DNA of 64,000 bases from Bifidobacterium moukalabense DSM 27321. Its GTDB lineage: Bacteria > Actinomycetota > Actinomycetes > Actinomycetales > Bifidobacteriaceae. The translations under genes were made by a program, and so were the position numbers. Each line of letters begins with the position of its first letter. Within the stretch, counting starts at the first letter, position 1. The stretch spans positions 372,001 through 436,000 of the forward strand of contig NZ_AZMV01000001.1 of assembly GCF_000522505.1 (NCBI RefSeq). Reading direction: 5' to 3'. Under the pieces are notes generated by a model. The model searched no databases, was not told the DNA's origin, and worked only from the letters and a program-made list of their open reading frames with translations. Positions 28,438 through 38,121 of this stretch are shown here, piece after piece.

Positions 28438-29328
28438 GTGCGATTCATACGATATGTGCTGCGTGCGCTGAATCCGAAGACGGCCGTGACTATGGATTCG
28501 CGTCAGGTGTTTCGCATCCGCCGTTGCGTGGTGGCCGGCGTGATTGCGGTTCTGGTCATCGCAATGGTCTCCTGCGGTGTGTACGGGGTGAAGATGCATG
28601 CGCAACGGGCCGCGCAGGCCTCGCAATCGACGACGTCAACGGGTAAGACGACCGCAAAACGGCAGAATTCCAAGAAAGACTCGTCCGGCAAGCAGTCGCA
28701 AAAGTCACAGGACAATGCCGACAATGCCGATACGGAGGATTTGGTGCAGGCCGAACTGAAGAACCAGTCGGCGCCGCTGACCGACGACCAAAGGAACGAG
28801 ATCCTCGCCAAGGCCCAGCAGACGGCGAGGGACAACGGACATGAGCCCACCCAGTACACGTATTGCGTGGCGCAGAAAGGTGATGTCGGCTCGCTTGACG
28901 ACTTCGCCAACGCCGTCTACCGCATTCTCAACGGCGAGCGCGGATGGTCGCGTGCCGGTGCCACGTTCGTGCAGGGTGCGGATGGGAGCTGCGATTTCAA
29001 TATCGTGCTTTCCGAAGCGCGGTATATGACCACGTTTTCGCCGGATTGCTCCACCGAATACAGTTGCCGTGTGGATGAGAACGTGATCATCAATGACGAT
29101 CGTTGGAATGGTGGCACGAACGATTGGCTTTCCGCGGGCGGGGACATGGCGAGATACCGTGTGATGGTGATCAATCATGAGGTGGGGCATCGGCTTGGCC
29201 ACACCGATAACGAGACGACGTGCGCCGGGGCCGGTCAGCTCGCGCCGCTGATGCAGGAGCAGTCCATGCATCTGGATGGGTGCGCGACCAACGAATATCC
29301 GCTTGATGGCGAGTTGTGGATCAAGTAG
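28438..29328 (+). CDS. DUF3152 protein, membrane-anchored putative zinc protease
   Basis: 296 residues from the GTG at 28438, set by AAGGAG at 28426-28431. Basic N-terminus, one membrane segment (about 30-52, VVAGVIAVLVIAMVSCGVYG), a Ser/Gln/Lys-rich linker, then the DUF3152 domain. That domain shows VMVINHEVGHRLGHTDNETT at about 240-258, where HEVGH plus the later His form a metzincin-like zinc site, and a late CAGAGQLAPLMQEQS. The family is actinobacterial and secreted; no substrate is known. It follows the aquaporin gene after a terminator and ends 15 bp from the converging GluQRS gene. Confidence 0.8.
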   Translation: MRFIRYVLRALNPKTAVTMDSRQVFRIRRCVVAGVIAVLVIAMVSCGVYGVKMHAQRAAQASQSTTSTGKTTAKRQNSKKDSSGKQSQKSQDNADNADTEDLVQAELKNQSAPLTDDQRNEILAKAQQTARDNGHEPTQYTYCVAQKGDVGSLDDFANAVYRILNGERGWSRAGATFVQGADGSCDFNIVLSEARYMTTFSPDCSTEYSCRVDENVIINDDRWNGGTNDWLSAGGDMARYRVMVINHEVGHRLGHTDNETTCAGAGQLAPLMQEQSMHLDGCATNEYPLDGELWIK

Positions 29329-29343
29329 CGGCCGGTGCGTTCC

Positions 29344-30360
29344 CTAGAGTCCGAAATAGGCGTTGAATGCCTGCGGGTCAAGGGTGCGGTCGGCGGTGTC
29401 GGCTTTGACTTTGGCCCAATTGAATTCGGCTAGGGCCTCCTTGGTGCTCATGGGTTGCGGGTGCGTGGTCTGCGGGTCGCCCTGGATGCCGAGCAGCCAG
29501 GCGCAGTAGCCGACGATTCGTTCGGGGGTGGCGCCGTGGGCGCGAAGTATGCCCATGTCCAGCGATCGCTCGCGTTTGGCAAGGCGTTGGCCGGTTGCGT
29601 TGTCGATGAGGGGGAGGTGGGCGTAGGAGTAGTCGGCGGAGTCGGTGAGGGCCTGTCGGATCCATATTTGCAGGGCGTTGGAGCGTAGCAGGTCGCGCCC
29701 GCGAACGATGTCATCGACGCCCATGGCAAGATCGTCCACAACGACCGCCAGTTGGTAGGAGAACAGGCCATCGGCCCGGCGGACGATCGAATCTCCGATG
29801 TCGCGGGCCATATCGAATTCCTGGTGGCCGAACACCCGGTCCTCGAACGTGATCGTCGAATTCGAAGGGGGCATGGCGATGCGTAGGGAATGTCGTCTGC
29901 CCTGCGCAAGCCGTGCGCGTACCTCTTTCGGATGCGTTTCGGCGAGCCGACGGCAGGTGCCGGGGTAGATCATGAAACGGTCGCCTTCCTGCGGTGCGGA
30001 GGCCGCGCGGATATCCGCGCGTGAGCAGAAGCAGGGGTAGATCAATGGCGTCCCGTTTCCGGTGGTGACGGTTCCGGAAGCGTCGATGGTGAGATTTTGC
30101 AGGGTGTGCAGGGCGTTTTCATATAGATCGTGGCGGGTGGATTGGTATATGGGTGCGCCGTCCCAATCGAGGCCGAGCCATTGTAGGTCGTCCATCATGA
30201 GGTCGGCGGCCCCGGGGATCACGCGTGGTTTGTCGATGTCTTCGATGCGCAGGTAGATTGCGTCGTTGCGGCTGCGTGCGGAAAGCCATGCGCCCAGCAT
30301 CGCGTAGATGTTGCCGATGTGCATGCGGCCTGACGGCGTCGGGGCGAAACGGCCTGGCAT
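29344..30360 (-). CDS. gluQRS: Glutamyl-Q tRNA(Asp) synthetase
   Basis: 338 residues. A glutamyl-tRNA synthetase catalytic domain without an anticodon-binding domain, which attaches glutamate to queuosine of tRNA-Asp. The HIGH-equivalent is [19 protein letters not shown] binds substrate, and the zinc-type region has CFCSRADIR and GTCRR. The KMSKS-equivalent is [11 protein letters not shown]. Two ATG codons stand in tandem (30363, 30360), and AGGCATG precedes them. The gene converges with the DUF3152 gene. Confidence 0.9.
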   Translation of the reverse strand: MPGRFAPTPSGRMHIGNIYAMLGAWLSARSRNDAIYLRIEDIDKPRVIPGAADLMMDDLQWLGLDWDGAPIYQSTRHDLYENALHTLQNLTIDASGTVTTGNGTPLIYPCFCSRADIRAASAPQEGDRFMIYPGTCRRLAETHPKEVRARLAQGRRHSLRIAMPPSNSTITFEDRVFGHQEFDMARDIGDSIVRRADGLFSYQLAVVVDDLAMGVDDIVRGRDLLRSNALQIWIRQALTDSADYSYAHLPLIDNATGQRLAKRERSLDMGILRAHGATPERIVGYCAWLLGIQGDPQTTHPQPMSTKEALAEFNWAKVKADTADRTLDPQAFNAYFGL

Positions 30361-30642
30361 CATGCCTCCTTGGTTGGTTGATCTTATAGGACTTTACCTC
30401 CCTTGCCGGAAAGACAAAGTCAAGAGGAGGGGTATGATGGGGTGAATTTGGTGATAAAACGTTGAACCGATTGTGTGACATAGATTACATATGGTTTAGC
30501 GTACAGCGATACGGGTGATTTCGCCCCCGTCATTTTCAAGGCGTGAATGATAGGGTGAACCGTCCAGAGCACGTAAGCCGTATCCATATCGCACGGCGCG
30601 TAAGCGGGGTCAACGGTATGACAATGTGAAAGTGGGTGGAGC

Positions 30643-31050
30643 ATGACGAGAAGACGATTCAGCCAGACGGAAGTCGAATATCTACGGTCGCTGCCGGCGG
30701 TCGAGGCGGTTACGGAAAACCGCATCACGTATTCGCATGATTTTCAGGTCAACTGCATGAGCCGCTATCTGCAGGGGGAGCGGCCGAGTGTGATTTTCAC
30801 CTCGGCCGGTCTGAGCCCCATGATCGTCGGCCATAAGCGTGTGGAGCGCAATATCGCGCGCTGGAAGCATGACGATGACATCATGAGCGAGGCCAAACAG
30901 CCGGGCGCTGCCGCCGTGATGCCGACCGATACCCGCAATCGCCTCATCACCATGCAGATGGGCCAGATCCAGTCGCTGACCTGTCAGGTGCTCGCGTTGC
31001 GGCAGCGTGTCGGCGAACTCGAGCATCGGTTCGAGTCCATTGAATCCTGA
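30643..31050 (+). CDS. HTH and coiled-coil protein, paralogue of the one at 38469
   Basis: 135 residues. The N-terminal module (about 5-75) reads FSQTEVEYLRSLPAVEAVT, NRITYSHDFQVNCMSRYLQG, and AGLSPMIVGHKRVERNIARW. The layout resembles the helix-turn-helix HTH-domain proteins distantly related to transposase N-termini. The C-terminus (about 100-135) is a coiled coil with IQSLTCQVLALRQRVGELEH. The same two-part plan and more than half of the N-terminal residues recur in the protein at 38469-39002. GGTGGAG precedes the ATG. No transposase catalytic core is present. A DNA-binding, dimeric regulator is a reasonable inference, not shown. Confidence 0.7.
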   Translation: MTRRRFSQTEVEYLRSLPAVEAVTENRITYSHDFQVNCMSRYLQGERPSVIFTSAGLSPMIVGHKRVERNIARWKHDDDIMSEAKQPGAAAVMPTDTRNRLITMQMGQIQSLTCQVLALRQRVGELEHRFESIES

Positions 31051-31355
31051 ATGGCGCAAACGCTGCGGGAGGCGCCGGGATTGCAGCGGGTGCTGAATAC
31101 CCGTTGGACGATCAGAACTTCAGGGGGAGGTGACTCCCCCTTACGAATGTCTCAGATTGTGGAATGCACTGCGACAATCACAGTGGCATGAAGCATAAAG
31201 GACTGCGGGCAGAGCGCAGAAGCCCCCTTCCACTGCTGTCCGATACCAGCCCGTACGAATAGCCGGCCGTTTTATCGCTTCACTTCAAGGCCGGTCGTAC
31301 GGGCTTCTTCATACCCTAGGAACAGGGATTGGGAATCGACATAAGGGGCGATGAG
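31051..31355. other. Intergenic region with two hairpins
   Basis: 305 bp. It holds the hairpin at 31122-31141 and a second long one at 31248-31306: AGCCCGTACGA...AGCCGGCC with GGCCGGT-CGTACGGGCT, interrupted by a small bulge and followed by TCTTC. The second lies shortly before the PLP protein gene and could be a leader structure or a terminator. No gene is seen. Confidence 0.5.
31122..31141 (+). terminator. Hairpin after the HTH/coiled-coil gene
   Basis: AGGGGGAG, loop GTGA, CTCCCCCT: a perfect 8-bp GC-rich stem 71 bp past the stop, with only a short T extension. Confidence 0.5.
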
Positions 31356-32183
31356 ATGACTGCTTATATGGATCATAAAAATCTTGCCAATGAGGTAATC
31401 GACACGGCCCGCGCGCAAGAGATCGCGGACGGCGTGCATCGTGTGCTGGAGCGCGTCTCCACCGCCGAATCCAAGGCTGGGCGCGAAGCGGGCTCGGTGA
31501 AGCTGTTGGCCGCCACGAAGACGCGTGACGTCGGTGAGATCATGGCCGCGATCGACGCCGGGGTGCGCATGATCGGCGAGAACCGCCCGCAGGAGGTCAC
31601 GGCAAAGGCCGAAGGATTGCTGGGGCAGTGCGCGCAGCGCGGTCTTACGTTGGGCGCGGCCGCCGATGACACGGCCGCCGGCAATGCGGAAGGCGAGCAT
31701 ATTCCGTTCCACCTGATCGGCCAGCTGCAGAGCAACAAGATCGGCAAGGTGCTGCCGGTGGTCGATACGATCGAATCGGTGGATTCGGTCGAGCTGGCGG
31801 AGAAGATTTCTCGTCGGGCCGTCGCGCGTGGCATCACGGTCGGCGTGTTGCTTGAGGTGAACGAGTCCGGTGAGGCGTCGAAGTCGGGTTGTGATCCGGC
31901 GCATGCCATTCGCATCGCGCAGAAGATAGGTACGTTGGACGGTCTTGAATTGCAGGGCCTGATGACGATCGGCGCGCATGTCGACGATGAGTCCACGATT
32001 CGCAAGTGCTTCGCGCATCTGCGTAGGACGCGCGACCTGATTCTTGAATCCAAGACGCCGGGCACCGAACGTTGCCTGGAACTGTCGATGGGCATGACGG
32101 GCGATATGGAGCTCGCCATCGCGGAGGGCTCCACCATCGTGCGCGTGGGCACCGCCATCTTCGGGGAACGCGCGTTCATCTAA
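31356..32183 (+). CDS. YggS/PROSC family PLP homeostasis protein
   Basis: 275 residues. Alanine-racemase-like TIM-barrel protein that binds pyridoxal 5'-phosphate and balances the free cofactor. KLLAATKTRDVGEIMAA carries the PLP lysine, followed by GVRMIGENRPQEV, FHLIGQLQSNKIGKVL, LEVNESGEASKSGCDP, LQGLMTIGA and the phosphate-binding end LSMGMTGDMELAIAEGSTIV with RVGTAIFGER. AAGGGG (31343-31348) selects the ATG at 31356. There is an insert of about 20 residues between ENRPQEV and FHLIGQ compared with the usual form. In many actinobacteria this gene lies by sepF/divIVA; here it is beside the pilus genes. Confidence 0.93.
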   Translation: MTAYMDHKNLANEVIDTARAQEIADGVHRVLERVSTAESKAGREAGSVKLLAATKTRDVGEIMAAIDAGVRMIGENRPQEVTAKAEGLLGQCAQRGLTLGAAADDTAAGNAEGEHIPFHLIGQLQSNKIGKVLPVVDTIESVDSVELAEKISRRAVARGITVGVLLEVNESGEASKSGCDPAHAIRIAQKIGTLDGLELQGLMTIGAHVDDESTIRKCFAHLRRTRDLILESKTPGTERCLELSMGMTGDMELAIAEGSTIVRVGTAIFGERAFI

Positions 32184-32323
32184 ACGGTCTCAACGGTCCA
32201 GACGATGGGCCGCCGTATCCTCTTGTCCGTTTGGAGGGGCGCAATCATGGCAATCCCTCCAATAGGGGGTGCAGGTTGCGAAAGCCGTGATGCGAAGATG
32301 GTTGCGTTCGAAGGAGGCGCATG

Positions 32324-33454
32324 ATGCTTCGCAGATTCCGTGCGCGACAGGAGGATGCTCAAGCCACGACGATACCCCTCTCGGAACCGTCCATGCCTTC
32401 CTTCGCAGGTCTTCGCCTGCGCGGGGCTACCGCCGGACAGCGGCGGGACGAAACACAAAAGACTGATGACTCCTGGACGCCACAGCCGTTCGAGCGGGTG
32501 ATCGACATATCGGACGTGGTGCACAGGCGTCACATACGGCTCATGCAATTCGTGGCGATGCGCGCGGTTGCGACGCTGTTAATCGTATCGGCCCTATGCG
32601 TGGGCCTGTTCCCGGCCGCCATGCAGATGCGATCGTCGCAAAGTCTGTCGAACACGTCCGATTCGGCGGCGAAAACGGTTGCCGGCTGGCCGTATCCGCA
32701 GGCTGAAGACCAGCTTACCGACGCCCGCGCCTATAACACACGTCTTGCCAAGGAGGGACAGCCGATTCTCGGCGAGGCCGCCGATCCCTTCTCGTCAGCT
32801 GCGGGTGTTTCGAGGACTTCCGAAGAAGAGGACTCTGCCTCGAGTCAGGATGAGGAGTACCAAGGTCTGCTCGATTCCGGTTCCGGCATCATGGGAGCCA
32901 TATCGATTCCAAAAATCAGCGTGAAACTGCCGATCTATCACGGCACGTCGGAGCAGGCGCTCGCCAAGGGCGCCGGGCATCTGTACGGTACGAGTCTGCC
33001 GGTCGGCGGTGCGGATACGCATGCGGTGATCACCGGGCATCGTGGCCTGGTCGAGGCGATGATGTTCACCCGTCTTGACGAAATGGAACAAGGCGATTTC
33101 ATGTACGTCAAGGTGATGGGTGAAACCCTTGGCTATCAGGTGGATCGCATCAGCGTGATTGATCCGAATGACACGTCACGTCTCAAGGTCGAGCCGGGAG
33201 AGGATCGTCTGACCCTAATGACCTGCACGCCGTATGGCATCAACACCCAACGCCTGCTGGTGTCCGGCCATCGTGTGTCGATTCCCATGCCAGCACCCGA
33301 TCCGACCGACCTCCATGATGCACGGAGCATCGGCCTGTGGGCTGGTATCGGCGTTCTGACCGGCGGTACGCTGCTGTGCTTCATCGTGCTCAGGCTGATT
33401 CGTCCGAAGCGCAGAATCATGCGTCACGCCGGCTCTTGGCCGTCTCGCGGCTGA
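32324..33454 (+). CDS. Class C sortase (pilus assembly)
   Basis: 376 residues. Transpeptidase that joins pilin subunits through LPXTG-type signals. An N-terminal membrane segment lies at about 75-98; the class C lid motif DPF sits at about 154-156 (EAADPFSSA). The catalytic His is at about 238 (VITGHRGLVEAM), Cys at about 299 (TLMTCTPYG) and Arg at about 316 (LLVSGHRV). A second, C-terminal membrane helix (about 345-365, GVLTGGTLLCFIVLRLI) is also typical of class C. AAGGAGG (32311-32317) lies before tandem ATGs; the second gives better spacing. It stands upstream of the two pilin genes with a 317-bp gap, the reverse of the common pilin-pilin-sortase order. Confidence 0.9.
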   Translation: MLRRFRARQEDAQATTIPLSEPSMPSFAGLRLRGATAGQRRDETQKTDDSWTPQPFERVIDISDVVHRRHIRLMQFVAMRAVATLLIVSALCVGLFPAAMQMRSSQSLSNTSDSAAKTVAGWPYPQAEDQLTDARAYNTRLAKEGQPILGEAADPFSSAAGVSRTSEEEDSASSQDEEYQGLLDSGSGIMGAISIPKISVKLPIYHGTSEQALAKGAGHLYGTSLPVGGADTHAVITGHRGLVEAMMFTRLDEMEQGDFMYVKVMGETLGYQVDRISVIDPNDTSRLKVEPGEDRLTLMTCTPYGINTQRLLVSGHRVSIPMPAPDPTDLHDARSIGLWAGIGVLTGGTLLCFIVLRLIRPKRRIMRHAGSWPSRG

Positions 33455-33771
33455 ATGACTGACTCATGACGGTTTGTCGCATCGCGTGATTACAGGCGAT
33501 GCTGATGATGAAGCGCGATCTGCCGCGATTGTTCCGACACGGGGCGCTTGCATGCCTTTTTAACAGTCCTTGAAAAAGGAATCTCATGACGTAAGTGGTC
33601 ATGGAAGAGGGGTTAATTCCATTGAGATTCCGGCCATTTTCGGTGTCATAAGTGGCTATGCGTTCCCCCATGAGGGTGTATGTGCTGCAAAGGTTTCTTT
33701 CCTACACTCCGCTTCATGAGGCGCGTGACGGAGCTCAACCGCATGCGTTAAGAAGAAGAGATGGACAAGCT
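33455..33771. promoter_or_regulatory. Pilus gene leader with nested inverted repeats
   Basis: 317 bp without a gene. GGAATCTCA (33578-33586) and TGAGATTCC (33623-33631) are inverted repeats, with ATGAC/GTCAT (33586-33590, 33598-33602) nested inside. A direct repeat of the form TAAGTGG-YYATG occurs at about 33592 and 33649. These are candidate regulator sites for the pilins; I cannot assign a clear -35/-10 pair. Confidence 0.45.
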
Positions 33772-36280
33772 ATGAAAAAAATCAAGGATTTGCTTGCCGA
33801 CCTTGGCAATCGACACCACAAGGATCTTGGAAAGAAACTCATGGCTGCGGTAGCTGCCCTCGTAATGTTGGGTGGCATGGCCGGTGCAAGTACGATGGCA
33901 CTGGCCGATGATGCGACAGGTCACGGCAATGTCACGAACACCAGGATGGATGGCAATGCCGATCAGACGTCCGCGTCATATCTCAGCATGGTGAAGGTCA
34001 CCTCCCCGGGGTTGTCCGAGCCGAAGCACACCAAGAGCATCGAGTATCAAGGCAACGGTAAGTACACGCTCAAACTTGATGTGACCGGCAAAGACGCCTC
34101 CACATCCACCACAACCACTACACCGATAGATATCGTCTTGGCGCTGGATGTGTCCGGTTCCATGCGGTATCCCTTTGATGGGTACGACAGTGGGCAAAAG
34201 CTTGAAGCCTTGAAGAAGGCAGTGAATTCCTTCTTGGATGAGACGACGAAGACCAATGCCACAATCGAGAACGAAGCCGACAAAGTGGCGGTCTCCTTGG
34301 TGAAATACGCAAACGAAAGTGTGGACTGGATAGGTGATGACAACTGTAGAGGGGGGAATTGCACACAAATCGTACGCGGACTCACGACGAATACCGATTC
34401 GCTGAAAAACAACGTTAATCGTCTGTGGGCGAGCGGCGCTACCTATGCGGATGCCGCGATGACCGTTGCGGAGCGGGCGCTGAGTGCAGGAACCCGTGCC
34501 AACGCGAAAAAGTATGTGATTTTCTTCACTGATGGCGAGCCCAACCATTATAACGGCTTTGAAGGCTCTGTTGCGAATGCCGCCATTGCAAAATCCAAGG
34601 AATTGAAGAACGCCGGCACCACGGTATATTCCATCGGCGTTTTCAATGGTGCGAATCCGTCGGAGGATGTAGCATATACCAGCAATACCAATAGGTTCAT
34701 GCACGGCATCTCAAGTAATTACCCTAATGCCACCGGGTACCGGAATCTAGGTACCCGAGCCTCCGGCGACTACTACTATGCGGCCTCTAACTCCGCACAG
34801 CTGAAGCGGATCTTCGACGATATTCAAAAGACCATCACCGAAAAACACGTGTATACGGGAGTTTCCATCACCGATCGACTATCGGGGTACACCGGACAGA
34901 GCGGCATCGTCTACGACGAATCCGCTGCACGGATATTCGACGGCAAGACGTTCTACAAGGTGACGGGCGGCGTCACTTTGAATGCCACCGGCGGTGCGGC
35001 AGGCGAAACTCCTCCGGTAGCTGATACGGATTACACGTTGTGGTACAGCGAAGACGGCAACGGCGTCGTCAGAGCCGAGTTCGCTGAATCGTACGAACTC
35101 AAGAACGACATGACGTACACATTGTCGTATGACGTGGAACCGACCGATTTCGCCTACCAGACATATGCGAAGACCGGCTATGACGCGACGGGTGATGCCG
35201 ATACCGGAGCCACCTCGGCGGGCGAGGCCGGCTTCCGGTCCAATGAGACGGCCCAAGTCTGCTACACCACTGACAACAGGTCGAACTGTGTGGACTATCA
35301 GCATCCGGTGCTGCAGGTACCGGTCGCCAACGTTACGGTAACCAAGGAATGGGCGGATGCACAGCCCGCTGACGGTACCGAAGTGCGGATGCATCTCAAA
35401 GGCTACGACGATGCGGTTGACCACATGGTGACGTTGAATGCCGACAACCATTGGAGTGACAGCTTCGTCAAGCTTGCACCGGGGGGAATATACACTCTCC
35501 GAAGAGGCGATCGACGGCTACACCAAAGTCGGCGATGAGAAGGTCACGGTGACGATTAGTAAGGATGAGCTGTGGGCGCTTGCCGACAAGGACGCCGACC
35601 TGCAGCAACCGTTGAAAACCTACGAATTCACGATTCAGAACCAACGTAACACGATTGCGTTGCAGGATGGCGTGAAGATCAGCAAGACGACCCAGGGTAA
35701 CGACTATGCGGAGTCCTTCGACTTCGAGCTGACCGACATCACGTCGGATGCGCAGAAGATGCAGAACACCGGTTCGATACTGAAAGGACTCGACGGCGGC
35801 AAGCAGACGACCTCCATCGGCAATTTGAATGCGGATATTGCCAAAAATGGTGCGTTTACCGCTGATGCCAAGGGTAACCCGCTGACATTCTCGACCCCGT
35901 TAAACGATGGTACCGACACCTACACCTTTAACGTCATGGAGGTACAGCCCGCAGCCAGGCACGGTTGGCGCTTCGATAGGTCCGAATATCACGTGACCGT
36001 TACGGTCGCCAAGAACGCGAGCGGCCAATACGAGGCGAAGGTGACGCAAGTCGTGCAGGTCAAGGATCGCGATGGCCAGGACATTGCAACCGACAAGCAA
36101 CAACCGGTCGCCGATTTGACGTCCGCGTTCGTCAATCGCTATATCTCGGTTGCGACGCTCCCCGCGACAGGTGGCCTCACCGGCAGGCAATGGCTGTTCA
36201 TCGGCGGCTGTCTTGGTCTGATCGCCATCGTGGCGGGAGTCATCGTCTCCATCTGGAGCAACAAGAAACGGTTGTACTAA
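33772..36280 (+). pseudogene. VWA-domain tip/ancillary pilin, out of frame at a G6 tract
   Basis: Large surface pilin of about 835 residues if read through. Signal peptide about 1-45 (KKLMAAVAALVMLGGMAGAS). A von Willebrand A domain from about 118 has the metal site DVSGSM and later FFTDGEPNHYNG. Cna_B-like isopeptide domains follow. The sorting signal is LPATG followed by a hydrophobic helix and NKKRLY. The frame is lost at G6 (35481-35486) near residue 570; with five Gs the sequence runs LAPGEYTLSEEAIDGY without interruption, a perfect Cna_B E-box. The G6 version stops about 17 codons later and loses the anchor, so the protein would be secreted. In B. breve pilus genes, poly-G length switching is documented. 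ATG 33772 starts an in-frame A7 tract. Confidence 0.8.
35481..35486 (+). repeat. G6 homopolymer at the frame break of the tip pilin
   Basis: GGGGGG preceded by ACC. Five (or eight) Gs would keep the pilin in frame; six puts it out of frame. Candidate slipped-strand switch. Confidence 0.7.
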
Positions 36281-36429
36281 TGGGGGTGATGATGACAACC
36301 AATGGCTGAGCAGACGTGTCCGGCCGAGTCAACGGAGACTTGGCCGGATATGAATTCTAATAAAACACGACATCCGAACCAACTGTGAAACATAGCAACA
36401 ATTCAAGAAGAAAGAGAGATTCCCTCATC

Positions 36430-38025
36430 ATGAACGCGAAAAAGCTTTTTGCGGGTGTAGTCGCTGCGGCGACCCTGCTGGGTGGCATGGCCCTGGGTGC
36501 GGCCAGTGCTCAGGCCAATCCGACGGATGCAGCCACGATCACCGTGACGAACGCGGCCGCGGGCTCAGAATTCAAGGCGTACAAGTTCGCCGAGTTCGCC
36601 GACCCGGAGGGCACCGCGCCGACGATGACGAAGGTGCAGGTCAACACCGTCGCCGAGGCGAAGACCGCCGTCGAAAACGCGGCAAAGAGCGCAAGCGGCG
36701 TGAGTGAGATCCCGGATCCGTATAAGGACAATCCGGCCGCATACGTGGCGACGTTCACCGACGCGCAGCTGCGCGCATTCGCTGACGCCATGGACGTCTC
36801 CGGCCTAAGCGTGGCCGACGCGCAGACCGCCGCGACCGAGGCGGCCACGGTCACCCTGAGCGTGACTGAGGGCTGGTATCTGGTCACCGACTCGAATGGC
36901 GTGCCCACGGTCGTGGCCACGCGGGTGACCGCCAACGGTGCGACCTACACGACGTTCAACCGCAAGTCCGGCGCTGCGCTGACCCTCGGCACCGTCGTGG
37001 CGAAGTCCAACACGCCGCCGACCCCGACGAAGACCGCCGAGGAGAAGGCCAAGGCCATGGGCGTCGGCAGCGTCGCAAACTACACCATCCAGGCCAAGCT
37101 GCCGAACCTGCTGGGCAAGACCAATCCGATGTTCAAGATCATGGATAAGCCGGGCGTGGGCCTGACCGTCAACAAGGACATCAAGGTGTATGTCGAGGGC
37201 GGCAGTTCCGAGATCACCGTCGACGGCAATAAGGTCAACGTGACCGAGATCCCGGCCTCCTCCTATACGGTCGGTGGCTTCACCTCCAACGAGCTCAAGG
37301 GCAACGGAACCGACCAGTTCACGGTCGATCTGACCAACTATGCGGTCAGCGAGGCCGGCCTCGCGAATGCGGGCAAGACCATCTACGTGCAGTACACCGG
37401 CGTGATCAACGAAGAGGTCAAGGAAAGCGAGACGGTGGTCAACACTCCGAGCGTGGATACGAATTCGGGCACCGTGGTAGCCGGCGATGAGGTCGAGCTC
37501 ATCACCGGTAGGTTCGAGTTCACCAAGGTCGGCGTCGACAACGAGAAGCTGAAAGACGTGACCTTCAATGTGAAGGACTCGCAGGGCACCACCCTCAAGT
37601 TCGTGGCCACCGACAACGGCTATATGCTGAGCACCGCCGCGGCCGCCTCCGCGGACATCAAGTCCGGCGCGGACGGCAAGGTCAGGGTGTTCGGCCTGCC
37701 GGAGGGTACCTATACCGTCACGGAGACCGCGACCCGTGAGGATCTGGGCTACTCCAAGCAGTTCATGGCCGACTTCAAGGTCAAGGTCTCCGTCGACCAG
37801 GCCACCAAGAAGGCGACCTTCGCATTGGACACCACCAGCGGCAACGTGCTGAAGCTGGCCACCTCCGATAATGGTGCGATCACGGTGAAGAACGTGAAGT
37901 CCGTCACCCAGCTGCCGCTCACCGGTGCCGCGGGCACCGCGCTGTTCGCCGTCGTGGCGCTGCTGCTGGCCGGTGCCGGCGTGACCTTGGCTCTCAAGTC
38001 CCGCAACACCATGATTGAGTCCTGA
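36430..38025 (+). CDS. Fimbrial backbone (major) pilin with LPLTG signal
   Basis: 531 residues. Signal peptide (about 1-30, KKLFAGVVAAATLLGGMALG), N-terminal pilin domain, a fimbrial isopeptide-forming middle (from about 215: VGSVANYTIQAKLPNL), and a last Cna_B-like domain with the E-box EGTYTVTETATRED. The sorting signal LPLTG is at about 496-500, followed by a hydrophobic helix and KSRNTMIES. It is the likely substrate polymerised by the class C sortase at 32324. The frame is open from a GTG at 36385, but the sequence before ATG 36430 is not signal-peptide-like. It follows the tip pilin by about 150 bp, and a 13-bp terminator ends the unit. The gene is intact. Confidence 0.9.
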   Translation: MNAKKLFAGVVAAATLLGGMALGAASAQANPTDAATITVTNAAAGSEFKAYKFAEFADPEGTAPTMTKVQVNTVAEAKTAVENAAKSASGVSEIPDPYKDNPAAYVATFTDAQLRAFADAMDVSGLSVADAQTAATEAATVTLSVTEGWYLVTDSNGVPTVVATRVTANGATYTTFNRKSGAALTLGTVVAKSNTPPTPTKTAEEKAKAMGVGSVANYTIQAKLPNLLGKTNPMFKIMDKPGVGLTVNKDIKVYVEGGSSEITVDGNKVNVTEIPASSYTVGGFTSNELKGNGTDQFTVDLTNYAVSEAGLANAGKTIYVQYTGVINEEVKESETVVNTPSVDTNSGTVVAGDEVELITGRFEFTKVGVDNEKLKDVTFNVKDSQGTTLKFVATDNGYMLSTAAAASADIKSGADGKVRVFGLPEGTYTVTETATREDLGYSKQFMADFKVKVSVDQATKKATFALDTTSGNVLKLATSDNGAITVKNVKSVTQLPLTGAAGTALFAVVALLLAGAGVTLALKSRNTMIES

Positions 38026-38086
38026 TAGTGGATTGTGACTGACAAGGCATAACAGCCCAACAGTCATGGCCGAAGGACCTGATGGA

Positions 38087-38121
38087 GTGCCGTCTGCGAA
38101 AATCGTAGGCGGCACCTTTTT
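38087..38121 (+). terminator. Terminator of the pilus operon
   Basis: A 13-bp stem (38087-38099 with 38103-38115, three G-T pairs), AAA loop, then TTTTTG. Confidence 0.85.

Noticed and set aside
30643..31050. IS element transposase for the HTH/coiled-coil gene
   Set aside because: No DDE catalytic core, no inverted-repeat ends and no target duplication around either paralogue.
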